Source: Gordionus sp. m RMFG-2023
Lineage: Eukaryota > Nematomorpha > Gordioida > Chordodea > Parachordodidae
DNA length: 64,000 nucleotides
Direction of reading: 5' to 3'
Assembly (NCBI RefSeq): GCF_954871325.1
Contig: NC_088775.1
Span: 70,533,561 to 70,597,560, forward strand
Shown: in pieces, positions 26,371-37,945 of the stretch
Numbering within the stretch: position 1 is the first letter of the stretch
How the letters are laid out: each line of letters opens with the position of its first letter
Translations under genes and position numbers: made by a program
Notes under the pieces: model-generated
The model's input: only the letters and a program-made list of their open reading frames with translations
Told to the model about the DNA's origin: nothing
Databases searched by the model: none

Positions 26371-26787
26371 TATACTACTGATGGTATACAAAATTTCCGA
26401 AATCAAACGCATATATGAAAAAGGGTCGATGTGCTAATAACAAATATGAAAATATGGAATTATTTATAATTTTTAGATTCGATTGTATTTTAACTTTTTT
26501 TATAATATTTCTTACAAATTAAATAAAATGCAACTTAATATATATCTTGATTAGATTATAGCCATCAAATAAACTTTAATTTAAGGTGGCGATGAATAAA
26601 TTCACATAAATTTTATTTGGTTACTATAATATTCAAATTGTCGAATTTTGCCTAGGTGTTGAATTAAAAAGTGTGTGCTCGGGCTGTAAAAAAACGCAGA
26701 CATCTAGTTACAGTGACCTCATGGTGGTTCAAGCGATAACGGATTGTTCAAGAATATTTCAAAGTTTAACCGTATCAGGTCAATTCA

Positions 26788-27315
26788 GCGAAACTTTTAT
26801 CGCGAATGTCGTTTATCGCGAAGGAATTTTATAGCGAAGGTAATATAGCGAAACCAATTCCGCGAATTTTTTTCCGCGAACATTTATAGCGAAGAATATC
26901 GCGAACTTATTATCGCGAATTTATTTCCGCGAATACTTTATAGCGAATACATTTTAGCAAAACTTTGATCGCGAACTCGTTATAGCGAATTTATTTCCGC
27001 GAAACCTTAACCGCGAATACTTTATAGCGAATACATTTTAGCAAAACTTTTATCGCGAACTCTTTATAGCGAATTTATTTTCGCGAAACTTTAACCGCGA
27101 ATACTTTATAGCGAATACATTTTGGCGAAACTTTGATCGCGAACTCATTATCACGAATTTATTTCCGCGAAACCTAAACCGCGAATACATTTTAGCGAAA
27201 CTTTGATCGCGAACTCGTTATAGCGAAACTTTAATCCTGAACCATTTATAGCGAGTTTTCTACCGCGAATGTATTTGCCCGAAATTATTATAGCGACCGT
27301 ATGACCGCGAAAATT
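26788..27315. repeat. satellite of 14-bp GCGAA monomers with 84-bp higher-order repeat
   Basis: About 37 monomers start with GCGAA (variants GCAAA, ACGAA, CTGAA, GCGAG, CCGAA) followed by nine A+T-rich bases. Most monomers are exactly 14 bp. In the middle, six distinct monomers form an 84-bp unit, repeated about three times in the order: GCGAACTCGTTATA, GCGAATTTATTTCC, GCGAAACCTTAACC, GCGAATACTTTATA, GCGAATACATTTTA, GCAAAACTTTGATC. The first few monomers vary between 12 and 16 bp. Many units have CGCGAA, so CpG is strongly enriched against the surrounding DNA. The array reads open for stretches only because 84 is a multiple of three; I do not regard it as a gene. Confidence 0.9.
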
Positions 27316-27440
27316 GTGAATTCATTTTAAGTGAAATTAATATATTCAATATGAATTTACCAACCGAAGTTTCTTATATCATAAACGCGAATGTTTTAAG
27401 AATATTTTATTATGTATTGTTTATTTAATAAGCATGTAAC

Positions 27441-27516
27441 TAGTGTTGCGTAATCGGCTAAAAACTAAGCCTAAAAATCGCCTAAGCCTAATTAGGTAAG
27501 CCTAAAAATCGGCTAA
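27441..27516. mobile_element. hAT terminus family TAGTGTTGCG, copy 2, left part
   Basis: The terminus TAGTGTTGCGTAATCGGC repeats that at 23675 and is preceded by CATGTAAC. It is interrupted after the GGCTAAG units at about 27516 by a MITE and a retroelement, and the family sequence resumes at about 30662. Confidence 0.75.
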
Positions 27517-27749
27517 GGCCGCATTCATAGTGGAATCCGATCCGACACGATTTAACAGCTGATCAATTTTTAAATCGGTTTATGAGAATCAATTTTTCTT
27601 TATTAAAACCAATATTTCTTAGGTTATTATCATGTATAAAATTAAAGATAAAATTAATATTATTAAAAATAAATTAATCTCATAAACAGATTTTAAAAAT
27701 CAATCAGCTGTTAAATCGTGTCGGATCGGATCCTACTATGAATGCTGCC
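27517..27749. mobile_element. MITE with about 50-bp terminal inverted repeats
   Basis: The 233-bp element begins GGCCGCATTCATAGT and ends with the near inverse, ACTATGAATGCTGCC. Its arms share GGATCCGATCCGACACG-like sequence, AACAGCTGAT and a TTATGAGA block, separated by an A+T-rich centre. The termini resemble the left end of the Harbinger element at 50121 (GGCTGCATT, AGTGG, GATCCGAT), so it is probably a Harbinger-derived MITE. No clear 3-bp target duplication is visible because the right side abuts the retroelement. Confidence 0.8.
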
Positions 27750-30660
27750 TCCCCAACTGTACCTCTAACTCTGGCAGAAAAGTATGATAAAATGCGTAAA
27801 GTATGGGCGGGACTCCAACAAGATCTCCTCGAGCCAAAATGCAAAGCCAGTGTCCGGGACCGTCATGAGATTAAGCACGAGCCAAAATGCAAAGCCAGTG
27901 TCCGGGACCGTCATGAGATTAAGCACATAGCCAATGTGCTGGAAATCATTAACGAAGCCTCCGACACCAGACTCATGGAGGAGATGACTAAGCGAATACG
28001 TGTCCTAGCGCTAGCCATTCACTGGAACTGGCAGACAGCTATAAACAACGACGCGTCCTATCAAGAAAAGTTCCTTGGGGGCGAAGAAATAAAAGTCTAC
28101 CGCGAAAGCCGGCCCTTTCGACAGGGGCTAAGGCCCATCTACCTCGGGCACCTACAGGAGACCAGAGAGGAAGGAACCGGCCTCCGCCAGGGGCAAGAAA
28201 AGGAAGTAGTCTCGCCCCAAATATCAATAATCCTTCGTTTCTTCTTCCTCCTCTACCTACTAATTCTAATTCTCCTTCTACTTCCTCAAATGCAACCCTT
28301 CCGGGGGGGGGGGTTGCAGCGGGCGACGGACCACCGGCTCCACGGGGTGAAACAGCTCAACATCCACCATGGCTGGCAAAAGTTAATATATTCCTTAGGA
28401 TGTTGAGGCATCAGCCGTTTTCCCCGGATAATGATAACGATTCGGACTCGGGTACTGACGTGGTATCGGAAATCTATAATCAACCACCCCCGTTGATGCG
28501 TCCGACCGCCAACGCTGCCGACGACTCGGACACGCCGTCCTTCTTGTCAGAGGATTCAGAGATCCCGGAATGGTGGACGCCTAGCCCACTATCTGCCTCT
28601 CTGCCCTGAAGCAGCTCCGGGAGCGATGACTCAGCTGCTTCCATCATCTCGGAACTGGATTCTACAATCTTTAGTACGGATGATCCTGGTATGCCCCAGG
28701 TAGGATCCACAGCTACTCACGACTTAACTGGTATCCTCGCGGATATCAACCGTCCCGGCAGCCGCGGCATCTTCACGGATGAACAGCTAGAGGCTCTTCC
28801 TACGCTGAATATCAGCACCGCTCGACTCTCCTTAGGACCTCTCATGTCCAACTTTACAAGAAGAGTCGAGAAGAGGCTTCCAACCTAGACTGGACCATTT
28901 AAAAATAAATAACAATAATAATAATTAATTTTATCACTCTGGTCCAGTCAGGGTACACGGCAAATACCGAGACATTATTAGGCAGCTAATTATCGCCGGT
29001 ATTATCGAGCTGTCCACATCTCCTAACCAAATATGCTCGCCTCTCTACGTGATCCCCAAAGCCGACGGAAGCCCGAGGGTAATTAGTGATTTCTCCGAAG
29101 TCTCGAAAAACTTCCTCCATTACCCCTTTAAACTCAAATCAATCCCTTTAATGTCAACCAAGCTCGATCAAGCCAAATTCGCATGCAAAATGGACATTAG
29201 GTCGGCATTCTTTTCGATACCCCTAGCAGAAAAGGTTAGGCCCTTCTTCGGCATTAGATTTGATAATAATAACTATGCCTACAAAGTCCTACCCATGGGT
29301 GCATCCTTCAATCTATATTGCCTGCAATCAATTATTTTAGATGCATGTGCAAAAACCGAAAGCGAACTACAACGTGTACCTCGATGATATCCTCATCTAC
29401 GGCGACAACGAGTTTGATGTCAAGTGGTCTACTAGATCGCTCAGATGCGCCCTAGAAGGATGGGGTCTACAAATAGCGCCAGAAAAATCTGTCCTCGACC
29501 CCACCGATAAGATAACATATCTCGGTATTCCTATCAACCTTACAAATAAAACCATACAAGCTGACACGAACACCAGAAGACGACTCGATAAATGTCTCCA
29601 AATATTCCGTCGCCATTCATACCAGCACCTCGAACTGGGAAGAGCCTTGGCAGCCAAAGTACTAGGGGTCGTCAACCACTACGCATACACGATCACCGGC
29701 ATGTCAAGGTTATTTTCCCCTTATTACATAACAATGAATAATGCTGCCCTAACCCCGTGACCGACTCTTATTTAGCATTCCGCAAAGCAAGTATCATAAT
29801 AGAAGCGATGAAGGAACCTCTCGCACTAAAATACTATGCTAATACACCGGTCTACACCGATGCATCAAATTTTCACATTGGAATTTGCTATTGGGACACG
29901 GAGTTCACCTCGGTTTCATACAACGAGGCATGTCTATTATTCAATATCCCTAGCCATGCCATCGCCCACATTAACGCGAAAGAGGTACTTGCAGCGGGCA
30001 TGGGGGCCATCTTAGCCCTCAGTAATAATCAAAGACCCATGATATTCACGGATTCAACCGTTACATACTACACGTTCCGAAAAGGCGGCTCACGATCACC
30101 GTCTATCGAAATCTTTATTACGCAGATACTACAAAAACTTGGCTTGGCAAACTTCACCCTCGTCTCGCAGAATATCCAATGGCTCCCCTCAGAGGAAAAC
30201 CCGGCGGATGAATCATCTCACACCTGGATGGCCCATCGGGAGCATCTGGACCTTTTCGGTGACCAAATCCTATCTGGACAAGTCACCTTACAACATGAGG
30301 AGGTCTCCCTCTTCGGCGAAGAATCTACCATCAGCACCCCCTCTATGATATCGAGCTTACCTAGTATGGACACAACTATTTCATACCAATGGGACAACGT
30401 ATCTATCAACTCAACAGATCTTACTATCTATTAATCAAAATCTCAAACAATAATCAAACAGCAGAACGCTTTCACCCCTTTAATATTTATTTCTATAAAT
30501 ACCTTATAATAGCTGTTTACATTCATTATTGTTTTTCTTCTATATTTTGTTATATTCAAAATTTTATTAATAAAGCCTTAGGGATGCCAAAGCCATAAAG
30601 GCCAAGGCATCCAGTTGCATCCCACTTTTCCTATAGGGAAAAGATAAAAGGATGTAACGG
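27750..30660 (+). mobile_element. broken retroelement with reverse transcriptase and RNase H
   Basis: A clearly G+C-richer block than its surroundings. Parts in order: a gag-like acidic and serine-rich region (about 27750-28900), a reverse transcriptase (about 28950-29700), and an RNase H (about 29830-30240), followed by a short A+T-rich tail with a small palindrome near 30630. It lies inside a copy of the TAGTGTTGCG hAT-end repeat, which resumes at about 30662. No LTRs, integrase or tyrosine recombinase were recognised. The RNase H with TDAS, an INAKE block, TDS and NPAD fits DIRS-like, BEL-like or hepadna-like elements; I cannot choose between them. It is broken, with a handful of breaks by eye. 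Confidence 0.75.
28950..30240 (+). pseudogene. reverse transcriptase and RNase H relic
   Basis: The reverse transcriptase shows the usual order: a VIPKADGSPR block, VISDF, KMDIRSAFFSIPL, a KVLPMGAS block, then the catalytic YLDD box and a GL-IAPEKS block with TYLGIPI. The RNase H shows VYTDAS, HINAKEV, IFTDSTVTYY and NPAD, which supply its four usual acidic positions. Such proteins copy element RNA into DNA. Codon use is unlike the A+T-rich surroundings, indicating a relatively recent arrival compared with other relics here. It is not intact. Confidence 0.8.
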
Positions 30661-31045
30661 CGAAGCCGCCTAAAAATCGGCTAAACCTAATTAGGTTAAG
30701 CCTAAAAATCGGCTAAGCCTAAAAATCGTCTAACTAAGCCTATATAAATCGCCTAAAATTAAATTAATCAAAATTCTGCATCGATGAGCATTAATTATTA
30801 TTTATTTATTTTATTTATATTTAATGTAAATATTTTATTATTATCAACAAATAAACATGATATAATTTAATATTTTTTATATATATATTATTATATTTTG
30901 AATGAAAATAAATTTATTTATTTGATGTTTTTTTAATAAAAAAAATAATATGCTGCTATATTGTAAAAATGTAATATTCTTTTTAATATAATTTATTAGT
31001 GATTTTCACAATCTTCTTTGTAAATACATCTTTTATTGAGGAATT
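30661..31045. mobile_element. hAT terminus family TAGTGTTGCG, copy 2, right part
   Basis: The sequence resumes with CTAAAAATCGGCTAA and CCTAATTAGG units and continues through TTCTGCATCGATG and ATGCTGCTATATTGTAAAAA, closely following 23740-24100. It stops at about 31045, where the arm of a foldback element begins. This copy was thus hit by at least two later insertions. Confidence 0.75.
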
Positions 31046-31620
31046 ATATTGTAAACTTTATTAGATAAATAAACAATCTTTTATAATTTTTATCATCTTT
31101 TTAAAATTATCTATTTTTTATTAAATGAGGTGGATTTTATGAAACTTTTTTGATAATTCTATATGATCTTTTTAAGGATAATATTTTAATGTGACAATTG
31201 TCATAATCGTTATTTTATAAGTTTTTTGAATTTTTTTGAAGAAAATATGTTAAAATAAGTATTAATAACATGTGTAAATATAAATTTAGTGAAGATGTAC
31301 CAATGAAAAGTGACAATTGTCATAATCGTTATTTTTAAAGTTTTGAATTTTTTTGACGACAATATGTTAAAATAAGTATTAATAACATGTGTAAATATAA
31401 ATTTAGTGAAGATGTACTATAGAAAAGTGGCAATTGTCATAATCGTTATTTTTAAAGTTTTTTTAATTTTTTTGACTAAAATATGTTAAAATAAGTATTA
31501 ATAAGATGTTTAAATAAAAATTTAGTGAAGATGTACCAATGAAAAGTGACAATTGTCATAATCGTTATTTCTAAAGTTTTTTGAATCTTTTTGACGACAA
31601 TATGTTAAAATAAGTATTAA

Positions 31621-33218
31621 CCCTTCACTACAAAGGTGGGGTAAATAGGACACCACAACTTTTATAATCTTTGTAATACAAAAGCTAGAAGATATTCCGA
31701 CCTGATTTTTTCAGTAGTTTAATATTTTGTAACAAGGAATGCAACTTCCAAATTTCATGATTATTGATTTGATAGTTTTTGAGATATATGCTATTTGTTG
31801 AGCTTGGGGTAAAATATACCCCACCTATGTAATGATGTAATTTTTTTTTAAAATCCAATTTTTTTTTTGTTACTAATTATATTTATGTATGTCAGGTTAA
31901 TAAATATAATTGAAAAAAATAATTATATCTATTTTTTGATTGATATATATGACTTTAAATTTGAAAATTTTATATTATTTATTTTTTCGGTGTATTTGAA
32001 TTATTCTAGTGACATTTTATACTTTGAAAATAGAATTATATGCTGGAATCAGCCTGAAGGACCTTATAAATTGAGAAATAAGCCTTTTGATGTGGTTGAA
32101 AGGTTAATTCAGCCCATTTCTAAGAGTAATAGGAATGTCACCACAGATAACTGGTTTACCAGTTATGAACTTGCTATACATTTATTAAATTCCCATTCAT
32201 TAACAATAGTAGGAACTTTAAGAAAAAATAAATAGCAGTTTTCAACATCATTTAATTTTAAAAAGAAAGATTTTTGTTCAAGTTTATTTGCCTGCTAAGA
32301 TAATATGACATTAGTATCATATGTACCAAAAAAGTATAAGCATGATGCTTTCTACCCTTCACTATGATAACAATATTGATACATCAACTGGGGATTTGAA
32401 AAAACCAGAAATTATCACATTTTACAATCTTACCAAAGCTGGTGTTGATGTTGGGGATCAGCTATGTTCAAATTATTCAATATCCAGAATAACAAATAGA
32501 TGGCCTATGACAATTTTTTATAATTTGTTGAATATATCTTGCATAAATTCTTTAATAATTTATAAATCCAATAATTTAAAGGAGATTAATAGATCAAAGT
32601 TTATAAAATTATTAGCAATGGAGCTAATAACTCTATTAATGAGTAATAGATATGAAAACCCACATGTTAATAAACTACTAAGGGATAATATTGGGAACAT
32701 GCTAAATATAGAGGAATTAAAACCTATTTCAACCAAACAAAAAGGAAGGTGCTCCTCTTGTCCAAGGGTTAGGGACAAGAAATCCTCATTTATTTGTTCA
32801 AATTGTTCAAAATTTATATGCAAAGATCATATGTATGTAACATGTCGTGAATGTTTTTTTAAAAAAAATGCATGAACTTTAATATCAAATATTTTTTTTA
32901 ATATCTGATGTTTTATTATAATATTTATTTAATTATTACTATAAAATATTGAATTAATAAAATATATAATCAAATTTGCTTCCATTCATTTATTTTTGGT
33001 CATATCATATGATTAAGGAAAGTTCCAAAAAAAAGATTTTTTTTGAGCAGCTTTAGTAAATATATCATAACTTTATTTAGAAATAAATGTAAATCTAGAA
33101 ATTTTGTATTTATTATTTCTAATATTTTTACAATAAGTATATAAAAAATTTTATTATTTTCTGAGATATAGCTATTTAAAATTTGGGGTAAAATAGACCC
33201 CACCTATGTAACCGCGGG
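31621..33218 (+). mobile_element. piggyBac transposon, internally deleted, inserted at TTAA
   Basis: The left end CCCTTCACTACAAAGGTGGG follows TTAA (31617-31620). The right end, read inverted, is CCCGCGGTTACATAGGTGGG, so the termini match over CCC and CTACA(A/T)AGGTGGGG apart from a few changes. The second TTAA is not preserved at 33219. GGGGTAAAATA motifs are repeated just inside both ends. Flanking sequence on both sides is the foldback arm unit, so the element inserted between two parts of one unit. It encodes the transposase relic at 32000-32875. Confidence 0.85.
32000..32875 (+). pseudogene. piggyBac transposase relic, C-terminal half
   Basis: The reading in order: a block with VVERLIQPI, the TTDNWFTSYEL box, GTLRKNK, then after about 70 bp with stops VPKKYKHDA, the NLTKAGVDVGDQL box, RWPMTIFYNLLNIS, and a C-terminal cysteine-rich finger with CSSCPRVR, CSNCSKFIC and CRECF. 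The aspartate of TTDN and the two aspartates of GVDVGD correspond to the second catalytic acid and the third and fourth acids of the piggyBac family. The first acid and the whole N-terminal half are missing, so the element is deleted as well as interrupted by stops. The finger normally binds the terminal repeats. Family call is confident. Confidence 0.9.
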
Positions 33219-34396
33219 AGTTTTTTTCACCAACATGTTTAAATAAAAAATTAGTGAAGATGTACCATAGAAAATTGACAATTGTCATAATCGTTATTTT
33301 ATGTTTTTTGAATTTTTTTGAAGAAAATATGTTAAAATAAGTATTAATAAGATGTTTAAATAAAAATTTAGTGAAGATGTACTCTAGATAAGCGACATTT
33401 GTCATAATCGTTATTTTTAAAGTTTTTTGATTTTTGTTGGCGAAAATATGTTAAAATGAGTAATAATAACATGTTTAAATAAAAAATTTAGTGAAGATAT
33501 ACCATAGAAAAGTGACAATTGTCCAAATCGTTATTTTTAAAGTTTTTAAAATTTCTTTGATGTAAATGGGTTAAAATATAGATTGTAAAATTAAAATTGC
33601 CTGAGTATGTGCCATAGAAAAAACATATGGTAATAATAAATTCTTCCTCCAAAAAAGGAGCAAATTGGCTTTTATTACATCCGTTCATCGGGTCATCTAA
33701 TCCTAAGTTAGAAATTAATATTTTTTTGCCAATTTTCATCAAACAATCTTGTTTAAAATTTGGGTAAACTTTTTCACCTATTTTAAAATCAATATCGATG
33801 CAAATTAACTATTTTCGTCAACAAAAATCAAAAAACTTTAAAAATAACGATTATGACAATTGTCGCTTATCTAGAGTACATCTTCACTAAATTTTTATTT
33901 AAACATGTTTTTAATACTTATTTTAACATATTTTCGTCAAAAAAATTCAAAAAACTTATAAAATAACGATTATGACAAATGTCACTTTTCATAGGTACAT
34001 CTTCACTAAATTTATATTTACACATGTTATTAATACTTATTTTAACATATTTTCTTCAAAAAAATTCAAAAAACTTTAAAATTAACGATTATGACAATTG
34101 TCACTTTTCATTGGTACATCTTCACTAAATTTATATTTACACATGTTATTAATATTTATTTTAACATATTGTCTTCAAAAAAATTCAAAAAACTTATAAA
34201 ATAACGATTATGACAATTGTCACATTAAAATATTATCCTTAAAAAGATCATATAAAATAACATCAAAAAAGTTTAATAAAATCCACCTCATTTAATAAAA
34301 AATAAATAATTTAAAAAAAATGATAAAAAAAATGATAAAAGATTTCACCTAAACGATTGTTTATTTTTCTAATAAAATTTACAATATTGAAAAAAT

Positions 34397-35440
34397 TTCA
34401 CTTGCTGGCCATTTTGGTATTAACAAGACCCATAAAAAATTGGCTGATAAGTAAAATGTCTTCATTGTCATAATTAATATTATATTTTAGGGTGGCCAAA
34501 TGTGATAGATGATGTAGTCAAATTTATCAATTCTTGTGACACTTGTCAAAGATGTTAAACAAGATTTGATAAAACTACCAATGAGTTAAAATTAATTCCT
34601 GTTAGAGCAAAGGTAGTAAAATTTATTATATAAAAATCATTGATTTGTTAAATTTTTTATAGTTTTAGTCATTTTAACTGTATATAATTTTTTTAAATAT
34701 ATTTATTATTTATAGTCTTATTAATGGTATGACACTATTATATATATATATGTGACACTTGTTTTTATAAGTTATGTTATTTTCACATATTGAACCATTT
34801 AAATTTTAAGTTAGTTTATTATATCTTCTATCCTTATTAGAAGAACCATATAAAGTAGTAGGTAGGCAAATTTATTAAATTATCCATTGAATCTTTTTAC
34901 ATGAAATATATGATATATCCATTTTAGTTTATATAGTAAAGCCTCTACAATTTCAATAATTTATATTCGTTTTTTTACTTGATCTTAATCGCCATCTCTA
35001 ACCTTTTAACCAAACTAAAATTAATTACGAGAATAACTCTTTTTAATATAATATATCGTATAATAAACCAATTATAAATCATATACTATATATTATATAC
35101 TTAATTATATTTAAGGATGAAGATGATTATGATATAGATCCTGAGGAGAAAGATAGTGAAAACCATTTTCAAAGTATTGTTTGCAAGATGCAAGACATGC
35201 ATAATATTGCCATAGGCAATATTTATCTTGCCCAGCTCAAGCAGCAGAGGGATTATAGAACCCGCAATACTGGGAAAAATACTCCCTATAAGATAAATGA
35301 TAAGGTGTTTATCTGGAACAGCCGTTGAGCTGATAGGAAGGGTGGAAAAATGACACGGCCTTGGCTGGGTCCTTTTACAATAGTTGGGATTGAGAAAAAT
35401 ATAAATTATGATTTTTAAAAACAAAATATTTATAATTTTT
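34397..35440 (+). pseudogene. integrase relic of the Ty3/Ginger group
   Basis: Two blocks are recognisable. At 34397-34620 lies the zinc-binding H2C2 region, with AGHFGINKTHKKLADK, GWPNVIDDVVKFI and CDTCQR. At 35110-35430 lies the C-terminal region with NIYLAQLKQQRDY, NDKVFIWNSR, DRKGGK and RPWLGPFTIVGI. The catalytic core between them is gone. Such integrases occur in Ty3-type LTR elements and in Ginger-type DNA transposons; the RKGGK-WLGP form fits either. No ends belonging to it were found. It is a broken fossil lying between two foldback blocks. Confidence 0.7.
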
Positions 35441-35544
35441 AGGCAATGTAGAGCTAATGAGTGCCTGTGGGAAACAGATAAAAACCTGAAATATTTGTAT
35501 CATAAAACATTATGCAACAAGAAAAGGGCCATGACTAAAATACG

Positions 35545-37945
35545 AATTGCTATAAACTACGAATTGGCAGGTAAATTGCGAATTGCCATACTAAACTACG
35601 AATTGCCGTATATAATGATAAATTATGATAAAATGCTATGAAATAAAGTGACTAAACTACGAATTGCCGTATTTAATGTTAAAATAAAGTGACTAAACTA
35701 CGAATTGCCGTATTTAATGTAAATTAAGTGACTAAACTACGAATTGCCGTATTTTATGTTAAATTAATATGACTAAACTACGAATTGCCATATTTAATAC
35801 TAAAATAAAGTGACTAAACTGCGAATTGCCGTATTTAATATTAAATTTAAACTACGAATTGCCGTATTTAATGTTAAAATAAAGTGACTAACTACGAATT
35901 CCCGTATTTAATGTTAAAATAAAGTGACTAAACTACGAATTGCCATATTTAATATTAAAATTAAGTGACTAAACTACGAATTACCGTATTTAATATTAAA
36001 ATAAAGTGACTAAACTACGAATTGCCGTATTTAAGGTTAAAATGAAGTGACTAAACTACGAATTACCGTATATAATGTTAAATTAAAATGATTAAACTAC
36101 GAATTGCGGTAACTAATGTTAAATTATAATGACTAAACAGCGAATTGCCGTATATAATGTTAAATTATAATGACTAAACTACGAATTGCGGTAAATAATG
36201 TTAAATTAAAATGACTAAACTACGAATTGCCATATATAATGTTAAATTTAAACTACGAATTGCCATATTTAATGTTAAAATAAAGTGACTAAACTACGAA
36301 TTGCCTATAATGTTAAATTTAAACTACGAATTGCCATATTTAATGTTAAAATAAAGTGACTAAACTAAGAATTGCCGTATATAATGTTAAATTATAATTA
36401 CTAAACTACGAATTGCGGTAAATAATGCTAAATTAAAATGAAACTACGAATTGCCATATATAATGCTAAATCTAAATACGAATTGCCGTATTTAATGTTA
36501 AAATAAAGTGACCAAACTACGAATTGCTGTATATAATGTTAAATTTAAATGACTGCCGTATATATTGTTAAATTTAAACTACGAATTGCCGTATTTAATG
36601 TTAAAATAAAGTGACTAAACTACGAATTGCTGTATATAATGTTAAATTAAGATGATTAAACTACGAATTGCAGTAACTAATGTTAAATTATAATGACTAA
36701 ACTGCGAATTGCCGTATATAATGTTAAATTATAATGACTAAACTACGAATTGTGGTAAAGAATGTTAAATTAAAATGACTAAATTATGAATTGCCATATA
36801 TAATGTTAAATTTATACTACGAATTACCGTATTTAATGTTAAAATAAAGTGACTAAACTACGAATCGCTGTATTTAATGTTAAATTAAAATGACTAAACT
36901 ACAAATTGCCGTATATAATGTTAAATTAAAATGACTAAACTACAAATGGCCGTATATAATGTTAATTTAAACTACGAATTGCGTATTTAATGTTAAAATA
37001 AAGTGACTAAACTACGAATTGCCATATATGTTAAATTATAATAACTAAACTACCAATCGCGGTAATTAATCTTAAATTAGAATGACTAAATTACGAATTG
37101 CTGCATTTTATGTAAAATTATAATCACTAAACTGCGAATTGCCGTATATAATGTTAAATTAAACTGACTAAACTACGAATTGCCATACATAATGTTAAAT
37201 TTAAACTACGAATTGCCATATTTAATGTTAAACTAAAGAGATTAAACTACGAATTGCCGTTTTTAATGTTAAAATAAAGTGACTAAACTACGAATTGCCG
37301 TATTTTATGTTAAATTAAAATGACTAAACTGCACATTGCCATATTTAATGTTAAAATTAAGTGACATAACTACGAATTGCCGCATTTTATCTTAAATTAA
37401 AGTGACTAAACTACGAATTGCCATATTTAAGGTTAAAATAAAGTGACTAAACTACGAATTGCCGTATTTAATGTTAAAATGAAGTGACTAAACTATGAAT
37501 TGCTGTATTTAATGTTAAAATGAAGTGACTAAACTACTAATTGCCTTATATAATGTTAAATTAAAATGATTAAACTACGAATTGCGGTAACTAATGTTAA
37601 ATGATAATGACTAAACTGCAAATTGCCGTATATAATGTTAAATTATAAAGACTAAACTACTAATTGCGGTAAATAATGTTAAATTAAATTAAACTACGAA
37701 TTGTCATATATAATGTTAAATTATAATGACTAAACTACGACATGCGGTAAATAATGTTAAATTAAAATGCCTAAATTATGAATTTCCATTTATAATAAAC
37801 TACCAATTGCCGTATTTAATGTTAAAATAAAGTGACTTAACTACAAATTGCCGTATTTAATGTTAACTTAAAATGACTAAACTTTTATTGCAGTATTTAT
37901 GTTAAAATAAAGTGACTCAACTACGAATTGCCGCATATAATAAAT
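35545..37945 (+). repeat. 41-bp minisatellite, left arm of a second foldback block
   Basis: Nearly 60 degenerate copies of a unit of about 41 bp: AAACTACGAATTGCCGTA followed by TTTAATGTTAAAATAAAGTGACT-like sequence. Variants have GCGGTA or GCCATA and shorter spacers. The array runs in one direction for 2.4 kb with little else. The same unit appears inverted at 40495-41440. Stops in all frames show it is not coding. Confidence 0.9.

Larger units (their letters stand above)
31046..34387. mobile_element. foldback element with arms of 118-bp tandem units
   Basis: Ends are ATATTGTAAACTTTATTAG on the left and the near inverse ending TTTACAATAT on the right. Both ends then share AATAAACAAT, AAATGAGGTGGATTTTAT and GATCTTTTTAAGGATAAT in mirrored order. 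Inside them each arm is a tandem array of units of about 117-120 bp. Units start near 31191, 31310, 31427 and 31546, continue at 33280-33540 beyond an inserted piggyBac, and are inverted at 33830-34230. Each unit carries the palindrome ATGACAATTGTCAT and a GTGAAGATGTACCA block. A spacer of about 200 bp at 33570-33780 separates the arms. No gene of its own is visible. Confidence 0.85.

Noticed and set aside
26650-27310. Long partly open frame through the 14-bp satellite (repeated ANLFPRN and REYFIANTF words)
   Set aside because: The words follow from the 84-bp unit being a multiple of three; stops recur, and the 14-bp period shows the DNA repeat is primary.
26788-27315. CRISPR array
   Set aside because: The repeat word is only 5-6 bp with 8-9-bp spacers that themselves recur in order; the context is eukaryotic transposon DNA and there are no cas genes.
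33488-33742. 84-codon minus-strand frame in the foldback spacer
   Set aside because: It crosses from the spacer into arm repeats and has no known domain.
35545-37945. CRISPR-like repeat-spacer array
   Set aside because: The whole 41-bp unit is repeated including the part between the conserved words, so there are no unique spacers.
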